The position numbers were made by a program, and so were the translations under genes. Positions 1-6,785 of a stretch of 18,136 nt of DNA are shown one piece after another; the stretch's first letter is position 1, and each line of letters opens with the position of its first letter. A model generated the notes under the pieces. That model did not search any database. It was not told the origin of the DNA and saw only the letters and a program-made list of their open reading frames with translations. The stretch comes from Acidobacteriota bacterium (GTDB taxonomy: Bacteria > Acidobacteriota > Blastocatellia > Pyrinomonadales > Pyrinomonadaceae): the NCBI GenBank assembly GCA_020201365.1, contig JAIVGV010000014.1, positions 1-18,136 of the forward strand, in the 5' to 3' direction.

Positions 1-1178
1 TCGATCTCGGAGCGGACGCCGAAGTTGCCGGGCAGGTAGATGCCGGGCTCGATGGAGAAGCAGGTGCGCGGGATGATCTTGCGCGAGTCGCGCGTCTCCA
101 AATTATCAATGTGCGCGCCGTTGCCGTGGACTTCCTCGCCGATGGAGTGCCCCGTCCGGTGCGTGAAGTATTCGCCGTAGCCCGCGCGCTCGATCACGTC
201 GCGCGACACGTCGTCCACTTGCGCGCCCTTGATCTCGCGCCCCGCCTTCACGTTCTCGCGGACGAATTCAATCGCCGCGTCGCGCGCGTCGCGCACGATG
301 GTGAAGACTTTGACGTGCTCCTCCGAAGGCGTCTCGCCGACGAAGCCCGTCCAGGTCTGATCGGCGTAAACCGCGCCGGGCGTCTTCAGTTTCGCCCACA
401 CGTCGAGCAGGAGGAAGTCGCCGCGCTTGATCGGCGAGAACCTTCCGGCGTTCGGCTGGTAGTGCGGGCTCGCGGCGTTCTCGTTGACGGAGACGATGGG
501 GTGATCGTCGTTGCAGGTCATCCCCGTCTCCTCGAAGCGGCGCACCATGAGCTGCTGTATCTCGTACTCGTTCACGGGCTCGCCCGCCCTGATCTTGCGA
601 CCAACTTCGGCGAACGCCTCCTGAATGATGTCGTGGATGTTGTTGGCGGCGACGACGTGCGAGTCGTACTGCTCCTTCGTCCAGATGGCTTCAAACAACT
701 GCACGAGGTCGGCGGACGTGACGGGCTCCGCGCCGAGCGAGCGCACCAGCTCAATCGTCCCCGCGTCAACGCGCGAGATGTAGGGGATCGAGTTTTCGGG
801 CGAGTACTGCATCGCGATCCGCGGCTTCGCGGTAGCGTTCGCGGTCGAGAGCGCGTCGCGCAGGCTCTCGTTAAGTCGCTGCCAGCTCGAATAGATGAGC
901 TTGCGACCGGGGAGGCGGTCGAGCTTGCCCTGCTCGATGGCGTGGTTGATGCGCGTCGGCTCGCCCTCGGCGGGGACGAAGTAGAACCAGCGGCGGGTGG
1001 AGAACTGGTTGGGGTCGAGTTTGAGAATCCGATACGCGAGCGGGTCGCTCTGGCGGAAGTCGTAGAAGAGCCAGCCGTCGAGCCCCGCGTCGCGGAGCGT
1101 GCGCTGAATCTCGGCGACGCGCGCCGCGTTCGCCGAGCCGTCGCCGTTCGCCTGCGTGTCGTTCGTTTGCGTGTCCAT
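1..1178 (-). CDS. M24 family aminopeptidase (Xaa-Pro type), C-terminus cut by window edge
   Basis: About 392 residues are visible, read from the ATG at 1178; the frame is still open at base 1. Residues 1-160 fit the N-terminal creatinase-like domain and the rest the pita-bread catalytic domain. Visible metal ligands are Asp259 (LLLDVWAK), Asp273 (ADQTWTGF), His344 (HRTGHSIGEE) and Glu377 (FSIEPGIYLP); the last Glu ligand of the family should lie just beyond the window. M24B enzymes remove an N-terminal residue preceding proline with two divalent metals. No signal peptide is seen, so a cytoplasmic peptidase is likely. The start lies 17 nt after the esterase stop, preceded by a GGTGA-like ribosome site, so it is probably co-transcribed with hutU and the esterase. 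Family assignment is firm from motifs; exact substrate (proline peptides or a related dipeptide) is not known. Confidence 0.9.
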   Translation of the reverse strand, partial: MDTQTNDTQANGDGSANAARVAEIQRTLRDAGLDGWLFYDFRQSDPLAYRILKLDPNQFSTRRWFYFVPAEGEPTRINHAIEQGKLDRLPGRKLIYSSWQRLNESLRDALSTANATAKPRIAMQYSPENSIPYISRVDAGTIELVRSLGAEPVTSADLVQLFEAIWTKEQYDSHVVAANNIHDIIQEAFAEVGRKIRAGEPVNEYEIQQLMVRRFEETGMTCNDDHPIVSVNENAASPHYQPNAGRFSPIKRGDFLLLDVWAKLKTPGAVYADQTWTGFVGETPSEEHVKVFTIVRDARDAAIEFVRENVKAGREIKGAQVDDVSRDVIERAGYGEYFTHRTGHSIGEEVHGNGAHIDNLETRDSRKIIPRTCFSIEPGIYLPGNFGVRSEI

Positions 1179-1195
1179 AGTTTTTCACCAGCCGA

Positions 1196-2146
1196 TCATT
1201 TTTTAGTTTGCGGCGGCGCGAGTCTCTGCGCCGCGAGCCTCAAGACTTCCTGCACCTGCCTATCCCAGTAGGGCCACGAGTGAGTGCCGGGCAGTTGACG
1301 ATATTCGTGCGGAATCTTCTTTTCGACCAAGAGCGCGGCGAAGTCGCGGTTGTACGAGAGCAGACTGTCCTCCGTCCCGCAGTCGAGATAAAAATAGGGG
1401 AGCGACGCGACGCGCTCCGTCGGCATCTCGCGCACGAGCTTGTAGATGTCGTTCGGCGCGCGCACGGGACTGTCTGCCGCGCCGTACACGCGCGCGATGG
1501 ACGGCTTGACGAACGCGGGCAGCGCGTCTTCGGCGTGCCACGAAGCCGCGCCGAGCGCGCCGCTCATCGAGGCGGCGAAGATGAATTTGTCGGGATACTT
1601 CAAACCGAACTTCAGCGCGCCGTAGCCGCCCATCGAGAGGCCCGCGATGGCGCGTGCGTCGCGCGTCTCAATCGTGCGGAAGCGGCGCGCAACGTCGGGC
1701 AGCAACTCCGCGACGAAATAAGTTTCGTACTTCTCGTTCGCCACCGCGCCGTCGGTGTACCAGCCGTCCTTGCCTTCGGGTACGACGATGATCATGGAGT
1801 AGCGCGCGGCGTAGTCTGCCAAGTGCGCGCGGCTTGAGACCCAATCGTCCGCGCTCCCGGCGAGACCATGCAGAAGATAGAGGACTGGATAGCGCGTCTG
1901 CGCCGACGACTTGAGATCATAATCCGGCGGCAGCGCGACGTTGTACGGCAACGCCGCGCCGACGAGCTTGCTCTCGAACGCGACCTGCTCGACGCGCACC
2001 GCGCCCGCCGCCGCGACGCGCGCGGGAGGCTGCGTCACAGTCTGCGCGTGCGGCGCGAGCGGGACGAGGAGCGCGACGATTAAGAATAGAGTTCGAGTGT
2101 GTCGCCTCATGTTCGTTGACGATCTCAGTTTCGTTGAAGAGATCAT
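1196..2146 (-). CDS. Exported esterase, alpha/beta-hydrolase of the esterase D / antigen 85-like family
   Basis: A 316-residue protein if started at 2146. The catalytic triad is readable: nucleophile Ser171 in GLSMGGYGA, probable acid Asp260 (DCGTEDSLL) and His289 (PGTHSWPYW). YLLHGLAGSADDW near residue 90 is the oxyanion-side motif. A signal peptide is visible (FLIVALLVPLAPHAQ, residues 21-35), so the enzyme is exported. The start is ambiguous. The ATG at 2146 overlaps the hutU stop as ATGA and has a GGAGG 7 nt upstream, favouring translational coupling. The ATG at 2110 (MRRHTRTLF...) gives a more typical signal peptide but lacks a clear ribosome site. The family hydrolyses acyl esters (S-formylglutathione hydrolase, tributyrin esterase, feruloyl/acetyl-xylan esterases). 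Export argues against the formaldehyde-detoxifying member. Substrate unknown. Confidence 0.85.
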   Translation of the reverse strand: MISSTKLRSSTNMRRHTRTLFLIVALLVPLAPHAQTVTQPPARVAAAGAVRVEQVAFESKLVGAALPYNVALPPDYDLKSSAQTRYPVLYLLHGLAGSADDWVSSRAHLADYAARYSMIIVVPEGKDGWYTDGAVANEKYETYFVAELLPDVARRFRTIETRDARAIAGLSMGGYGALKFGLKYPDKFIFAASMSGALGAASWHAEDALPAFVKPSIARVYGAADSPVRAPNDIYKLVREMPTERVASLPYFYLDCGTEDSLLSYNRDFAALLVEKKIPHEYRQLPGTHSWPYWDRQVQEVLRLAAQRLAPPQTKK

Positions 2147-3681
2147 TTCGCGGCCTCCGTCTCATCGCCACGCGGCGCGTCGAGCATCGGGACGTGGACG
2201 CCCTTCGCGCGCGCGGTCTCAATCGCCTCTTCGTAGCCCGCGTCAACGTGGCGGGCGACGCCCAAGCCCGGATCGTTCGTGAGCACGCGGTTGAGCCGCC
2301 GCGCCGCTTCCGGCGTGCCGTCGGCGACGGAGACTTGTCCGGCGTGCAGCGAGTAGCCGATGCCGACGCCGCCGCCGTGGTGGAAGGAGACCCAGGACGC
2401 GCCGCTCGCCGTGTTGAGCATGGCGTTCAGGATCGCCCAATCAGCAACCGCATCAGTGCCGTCCTTCATCGCCTCCGTCTCGCGGAAAGGCGACGCGACC
2501 GAGCCCGTGTCGAGGTGATCGCGACCGATGGCGACGGGCGCTTTCAGGTCTCCGCGCTTGACGAGTTCGTTCATCGCCTCGCCCATCTCGGCGCGCTCGC
2601 CGTAGCCGAGCCAGCAGATGCGCGCCGGGAGACCCTGGAACTGCACGCGGTCGCGCGCGAGTCGCAACCAGCGATTCAGGGTCGAGTCTTCGGGGAAGAG
2701 TTCGAGCGCGAGATCGTCGGTGCGGCGTATGTCCGCCGGATCGCCCGAGAGCGCCACCCAGCGGAAAGGCCCCTTGCCCTCGCAGAAGAGCGGGCGGATG
2801 TATTCGGGGACGAAACCGGGAATCTCGAAGGCGTCCGCGCATCCGGCGTCCGACGCGAACTTGCGTATGTTGTTGCCGTAGTCGAAGGCTACGGCTCCGG
2901 CGCGCTTCAAGGCGAGCATCGCCTCGACGTGGCGCGCCATCGAGCCGGTCGAGCGCTCGACGTAACTTTTCGGATCGCTGCGACGAAGCTCCGCCGCCTC
3001 TTCGAGCGACAACCCTTCCGGCACGTAACCGTTCAGAGGATCGTGCGCGCTCGTCTGATCGGTCACCGCGTCAACCCGCACGCCGCGCCGCACGATCTCC
3101 GGTAACACTTCCGCACAGTTTCCGACGAGTCCGACCGACAGCGCGCGCCCCTGCTCGCGCGCGTCCTCGCAGATTCGTAAAGCGTCGTCGAGATCAAGAG
3201 CGAGACGGTCGCAGTAGCCCGTCTGGACGCGGCGCTCGATGCGCGCGCGGTCAACGTCTATGCCGAGGAAGACCGCGCCGTTCAACGTCGCCGCGAGCGG
3301 CTGCGCGCCGCCCATGCCGCCCATGCCGCCGGAGGCGACGAGCTTGCCTCGAAGCGTCCCGCCGAAGCTCTTGTCCGCCATCGCCGCGAAGGTCTCGAAC
3401 GTGCCCTGCACGATGCCCTGCGTGCCGATGTAATTCCAAGACCCGGCGGTCATCTGCCCGTACATCATCAGCCCGCGCCGTTCGAGTTCGTGGAAGTGCT
3501 CCCACGTCGCCCACGCGCCGACGAGGTTCGAGTTGGCGATCAGAACGCGCGGCGCCGCGTCGTGCGTGCGGAAAACCGCGACGGGCTTGCCGGACTGCAC
3601 GAGCAGCGTCTCGTCGTTCTCAAGCTCGCGCAACTCGCGCACGATGGGCGCCGCGCGGCGCTCTGATCGTTTGACGGTCAC
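2143..3681 (-). CDS. hutU: Urocanate hydratase (EC 4.2.1.49), N-terminus disrupted
   Basis: Converts urocanate to 4-imidazolone-5-propionate with tightly bound NAD+, the second step of histidine degradation. The family is unmistakable from ENDETLLVQSGKPVAVF, QMTAGSWNYIGTQGIVQGT, GGMGGMGGAQP, TDQTSAHDPLNGY and SWVSFHHGGGVG. The catalytic Cys is Cys356 in LPARICWLGYGER. From the GTG at 3681 the protein is 512 residues, whereas the family is about 550-560; Cys356 corresponds to Cys410 of the Pseudomonas enzyme, so some 54 N-terminal residues are absent. These include the conserved GGIGRAARNW segment that contributes to NAD binding. The native N-terminus (MSDRQTIRAPRG) is still present just upstream in another frame from ATG 3685, so the gene seems to carry an internal out-of-frame deletion. 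The stop overlaps the esterase start (ATGA). Function in this state is doubtful unless the deletion is an assembly error. Confidence 0.92.
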   Translation of the reverse strand: MTVKRSERRAAPIVRELRELENDETLLVQSGKPVAVFRTHDAAPRVLIANSNLVGAWATWEHFHELERRGLMMYGQMTAGSWNYIGTQGIVQGTFETFAAMADKSFGGTLRGKLVASGGMGGMGGAQPLAATLNGAVFLGIDVDRARIERRVQTGYCDRLALDLDDALRICEDAREQGRALSVGLVGNCAEVLPEIVRRGVRVDAVTDQTSAHDPLNGYVPEGLSLEEAAELRRSDPKSYVERSTGSMARHVEAMLALKRAGAVAFDYGNNIRKFASDAGCADAFEIPGFVPEYIRPLFCEGKGPFRWVALSGDPADIRRTDDLALELFPEDSTLNRWLRLARDRVQFQGLPARICWLGYGERAEMGEAMNELVKRGDLKAPVAIGRDHLDTGSVASPFRETEAMKDGTDAVADWAILNAMLNTASGASWVSFHHGGGVGIGYSLHAGQVSVADGTPEAARRLNRVLTNDPGLGVARHVDAGYEEAIETARAKGVHVPMLDAPRGDETEAAK

Positions 3682-3685
3682 TCAT
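3620..3685 (-). other. Out-of-frame native N-terminus of hutU
   Basis: Reading from ATG 3685 gives MSDRQTIRAPRG followed by nine residues and a TGA. IRAPRG is the conserved start of urocanate hydratases. The continuing hutU homology (PIVRELRELENDET) is in the frame shifted by one base, joined through only four bases after the GGC codon of IRAPRG. This marks the probable deletion junction and the true start codon. Confidence 0.7.
3648..3661. repeat. 14-bp perfect palindrome at the hutU deletion junction
   Basis: GCGCCGCGCGGCGC is self-complementary over all 14 bases and lies exactly where the two hutU reading frames meet. Such a sequence could promote replication slippage or misassembly. Confidence 0.75.
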
Positions 3686-3742
3686 GCGGCATTTCGCGGG
3701 AGTCATACTGTACAAAAAAAGGGGCGCGCGCGCCAACGACAC

Positions 3743-3822
3743 GAGAAGATGCTAGATGGTAGATGTCGGAAGCTGCTCGCTTTTTTCACTAACGTCTAGC
3801 GTCCAGCAGCGAACATCTTCTC
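3743..3822. repeat. Degenerate 7-nt tandem-unit inverted repeat between hutU and the M23 gene
   Basis: The outer arms GAGAAGATG (3743-3751) and CATCTTCTC (3814-3822) are perfect complements, and GCTAGA (3751-3756) pairs with TCTAGC (3795-3800). The left side reads as successive heptamers GATGCTA, GATGGTA, GATGTCG, and the right side in reverse as GACGCTA, GACGTTA. It lies in the divergent gap that must also hold the promoters of both flanking genes; no clear -35/-10 pair was found there. Confidence 0.5.
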
Positions 3823-3875
3823 CTCATCGTTGCTTGATTCGCCGCGCACGCGCGCATATGCTCTGTGCAAACTTT

Positions 3876-4811
3876 ATGGACTCGGAAAGACCGACGCCGA
3901 CGCCGCCGGGCGCGGACGACGACGCGGACGTGACGCACGTGCGCCTCGATCCGCGCTTCGACGAGGAGACGCGACAGCGCGCGCGCTCCGTCGTCCCGCT
4001 CGCGGAGAACGTGCGCGTCGAGCAGCCCTCGCCCGCCGCGCGGCAGGTGGCGCGTCTGCGCGCGCTCGTCATCCTCCTCTTCCTCTGCGTCGTCGCGCTC
4101 GTCGCCGCGCTCGTCTGGGCTCTGAACGCGAAGTACGGCGCGACGCCCGTCACGCCGATCACTCAGCCCCCGCCGACCGTCGAGCCGACGGCGAAGCCGA
4201 CCTTGAGCCCTTCGCCGAGTCCGTCGCCCCCAGTCTCGCCGTCGGTCGAGCCGTCTCCGAGCGTAACGCCGTCCGCGAGTCCGGGCGCGTCTGCGAGTCT
4301 CACGCCGACGCCTTCGTCGCCTTCGCCGAGCCCCCCGCAGCCGACCGCTTCGCCGCCGAACGCGAACGGCAACGCGAACACGAGCCTCCTGATCCCCGTG
4401 CAGGGCGTGCGCGCCGATCAACTGCGCGACACTTACGACGAGGCGCGCTCTGAGGGTCGCGTGCACGACGCCATAGACATCACGGCTCCGAAGGACACGC
4501 CCGTCGTCGCCGCCGCCGACGGCACCGTCGTCAGGCTCTTCCAGAGCGCGCGCGGCGGCACCACCCTTTACGTGCGCGGCACGGACGACCGCACCATCTA
4601 CTACTACGCGCACCTCGACCGCTACGCCGACGGGATCGGTGAAGGGAAGTTCGTCCGGCGCGGCGACGTGATCGCCTACGTCGGCGACACGGGCAACGCG
4701 GGCGCGGGCAACTACCACCTCCACTTCGAAATCTCCGTCACCGACGATCCCAAACGCTGGTACGGCGGGCGATCCGTCAACCCCTTCCCGCTCCTCGGCG
4801 GAAAACGATGA
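3876..4811 (+). CDS. Membrane-anchored M23 family peptidase (LytM-like peptidoglycan endopeptidase)
   Basis: A 311-residue protein from the ATG at 3876 (MDSERPTP). An in-frame ATG at 3858 is also possible and neither has a clear Shine-Dalgarno site. Residues 1-62 are charged and cytoplasmic. Residues 63-83 form one transmembrane helix (ALVILLFLCVVALVAALVWAL). Residues 90-165 are a Pro/Ser/Thr-rich spacer suited to crossing the wall. Residues 170-305 are the M23 domain, with zinc ligands His197 and Asp201 (VHDAIDIT) and His283 in NYHLHFE, plus His246 (YYYAHLDRY) and His281. All expected catalytic residues are present, so an active endopeptidase cleaving peptide cross-links in the periplasm is inferred. 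It lies on the same strand as the L,D-transpeptidase, about 250 bp upstream of it, so the two may act on the same wall structure. Longer upstream readings of the frame run into the repeat and are not used. Confidence 0.88.
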   Translation: MDSERPTPTPPGADDDADVTHVRLDPRFDEETRQRARSVVPLAENVRVEQPSPAARQVARLRALVILLFLCVVALVAALVWALNAKYGATPVTPITQPPPTVEPTAKPTLSPSPSPSPPVSPSVEPSPSVTPSASPGASASLTPTPSSPSPSPPQPTASPPNANGNANTSLLIPVQGVRADQLRDTYDEARSEGRVHDAIDITAPKDTPVVAAADGTVVRLFQSARGGTTLYVRGTDDRTIYYYAHLDRYADGIGEGKFVRRGDVIAYVGDTGNAGAGNYHLHFEISVTDDPKRWYGGRSVNPFPLLGGKR

Positions 4812-4909
4812 AAGAAAACGATGAAGTCGGAACGATGGGCGATGAAGTAAGAGTAGTCGGCTTTCAGTTCATCGTCCCGCGTTCGTACTCCGTCGTTTCC
4901 CCATCGTCC
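4802..4909. repeat. Imperfect inverted repeat of CGATGAA-like units between the M23 and L,D-transpeptidase genes
   Basis: AAAACGATGAA occurs at 4802-4812 and again at 4815-4825, followed by AACGATG (4831-4837) and CGATGAAG (from 4840). The complementary copies TTCATCGT (4868-4875) and CGTCGTTTCCCCATCGTCC (4891-4909) follow. The first unit overlaps the last codons and stop of the M23 gene. Pairing is imperfect, so it is a weaker member of the hairpin family seen elsewhere in the window. It could act in 3'-end formation. Confidence 0.45.
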
Positions 4910-5059
4910 ACTTTTCGTCCGCGGCGGCGTGGTTTCCGGCAGTAAAAATGCGGCCCCGGCGCGCGTCGGGGCGGGGAACGACGGTTGCTATGCGTGAGGC
5001 AATACGACGGAAGGCGTGCGCGCGTCGGCGCGCGAAAGTTTGGGGGGCGGCTTCGTGCG

Positions 5060-6589
5060 ATGATGAAAACACGGCGAGGGTTTATGACGGGCGGGGAGCG
5101 CGCTTCGGCGGCGTGCTTCGCGGCGTTCGCGTTCCTGATCGCGCTCAGCTTCGCGGGCTGTCAGCCGACGACGACAACGACGAACACTGCGACGACAAAC
5201 GCGAACGCGGCGAACGTCAACGCGACGAATATGAACGCGGCGAACGCGAACGCGACAAACTCGAACGTCGCGAACGCGGCGGCGTCCGTGCCGGACACGC
5301 AGCCCGTGACGCTCGCCGTGCTCGACGCGCTGTTCGCCGACGAGTCGTTCGCGCGCGATCTGAAATCGAAGCTGAGTCTGACGGACGAACAGATCGCGCA
5401 GTTGCGCCGGGTCGCGCAGGAGGAGCGCGCCGGTCTGCGCGAGGCGAACGCGAGCGAGGGCACGACGCAGGGCGCGACGGCGCGTGCGACGGAGAAGATC
5501 AGAGGCGTCGTCGGCGCTGACAAGGCGGATCAGGTGCTCTCGTTCGCGCGCGAGCGCTGGGCTTCGGGCGGCGCGGAGGGCGGGTCGAGCACGGCGATGA
5601 CGGCGACGACCGATCACCCGAACGCCGTGCCGACCGACACGCGCGTCGTGATTAACGCGCCCGCGTTCCGCATGGACGTGTTCGAGCAGGGTCGGCTCGT
5701 CAAGTCTTACAAGGTCGGCATCGGCTACCCGGAGTTCCCTCTGCCGGCGGGGATGCGTAAGGCGTCGCAGATCATTTTCAACCCGGAGTGGACGCCGCCG
5801 GACGAGCCCTGGGTCGAGGCGGGCAAGAGCAAGGTGAAGGTCGGCGAGAAGGTGCCCGCGGGGAGCAAGCTGAATCCGTTAGGACCGCTCAAGATTCCCA
5901 TCGGCTTGCCGTCGCTGATTCACGGCGGCAAGAGCCCCGCGCGCCTCGGCGAGTTCGCATCGCACGGCTGCGTCGGGCTCACGGACAGTCTGGTCGAAGA
6001 CTTCGCGCTCGAACTCGCGCAGCTTTCGGGGACGCAGCTCACGGCGGAGGACGAGCAGAATTACGCGAAGAACAAGACGGAGACGAAGGCGGTGAAGCTC
6101 GCGCAGCCCGTCGCGGTCGAGCTGCGCTACGAGACCATCGTCGCGACCGACGACGGCGTGCTCCACATCTACCGCGACGTTTACGACCGCGGCACGAACA
6201 CCGAGCAGAACCTGCGCCGCGTGCTCGAAGCGCACGGCGTCTCCTTCGATCAGCTCGACGAGCAGACGCGCGCGCGGCTCCTCGACGCCCTGAAACAGAT
6301 GGCGCGCGACGCGCTCGGCAACCCCGCCGAGGGCGGCGGCACCGCGGTCATGAACTCGAACGCGAAGGGCGCGAACAAAAACGACGCGAACAAGAACGAC
6401 GCCGCGCCGAACAATAACGCGAGCGGCGCGCACGTCACGCGCAACGTGAAAGGTCAGAAGGGGATCGCGATCCCCGTCCCGCAGCTCCAGGGCAAAGGCT
6501 ACCCCGTGCCCGTCGGCGACGCCTTCAAGAACGATCAGCAGAACCAGCAGCAGAAGGCGGGCGGGACAAAGAAGGGGAAGCGACGTTGA
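5060..6589 (+). CDS. L,D-transpeptidase (YkuD domain) lipoprotein
   Basis: A 509-residue protein from ATG 5060 (a second ATG follows at 5063), with a G-rich GGGGGGCGG about 10 nt upstream. The hydrophobic stretch FAFLIALSFAGC ends in a lipobox with Cys34, so a membrane-attached lipoprotein is likely. Residues 36-75 are an Asn/Ala/Thr low-complexity tether. Residues 85-170 look helical and may be a regulatory or spacer region. Residues 193-360 are the YkuD domain, with His288 (SLIHGG) and the nucleophile Cys304 in FASHGCVGL. The family makes 3-3 (meso-DAP) cross-links or attaches proteins to peptidoglycan. The C-terminus (430-509) is Asn/Lys/Gln-rich and unusual. It follows the M23 hydrolase on the same strand, which suggests joint wall remodelling. 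Family call firm; which L,D reaction it performs is not visible. Confidence 0.9.
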   Translation: MMKTRRGFMTGGERASAACFAAFAFLIALSFAGCQPTTTTTNTATTNANAANVNATNMNAANANATNSNVANAAASVPDTQPVTLAVLDALFADESFARDLKSKLSLTDEQIAQLRRVAQEERAGLREANASEGTTQGATARATEKIRGVVGADKADQVLSFARERWASGGAEGGSSTAMTATTDHPNAVPTDTRVVINAPAFRMDVFEQGRLVKSYKVGIGYPEFPLPAGMRKASQIIFNPEWTPPDEPWVEAGKSKVKVGEKVPAGSKLNPLGPLKIPIGLPSLIHGGKSPARLGEFASHGCVGLTDSLVEDFALELAQLSGTQLTAEDEQNYAKNKTETKAVKLAQPVAVELRYETIVATDDGVLHIYRDVYDRGTNTEQNLRRVLEAHGVSFDQLDEQTRARLLDALKQMARDALGNPAEGGGTAVMNSNAKGANKNDANKNDAAPNNNASGAHVTRNVKGQKGIAIPVPQLQGKGYPVPVGDAFKNDQQNQQQKAGGTKKGKRR

Positions 6590-6627
6590 CGGATTACGAC
6601 GGCGGGCGAGCGGGTGTGGGGATTAAC

Positions 6628-6714
6628 TCACCGCAGAGGCGCAGAGCACTCGCAGAAGTAGCGCAGAGGTTTTCTCTGCGTAAACTCCGCGTCATCTCAG
6701 CGCCTCTGCGGTGA
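6628..6714. repeat. Nested inverted repeat of CGCAGAG type
   Basis: TCACCGCAGAGGCGC (6628-6642) is perfectly complementary to GCGCCTCTGCGGTGA (6700-6714). Inside the loop CGCAGAG (6662-6668) pairs with CTCTGCG (6674-6680) around a GTTTT loop. CGCAGA recurs about every 9-20 nt in between. It lies between the convergent L,D-transpeptidase and hutH genes and looks like a dispersed non-coding repeat. Confidence 0.7.
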
Positions 6715-6740
6715 ATCTTAGTTTCTCAACGGTAGCCTTC

Positions 6741-6785
6741 TCAAAAATCGAACTCGCCGCGTCGGACAGCCGCGGCGAGTTTTTC
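6741..6785. terminator. Probable bidirectional Rho-independent terminator for the L,D-transpeptidase and hutH genes
   Basis: ACTCGCCGCG (6752-6761) pairs over 10 bp with CGCGGCGAGT (6771-6780) around a 9-nt loop, followed on the plus strand by a T run (6780-6784). On the minus strand the stem is followed by TTCGATTTTT, which carries the last codons of hutH and its TGA at 6741-6743. The placement between convergent genes supports two-way use. Confidence 0.8.
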
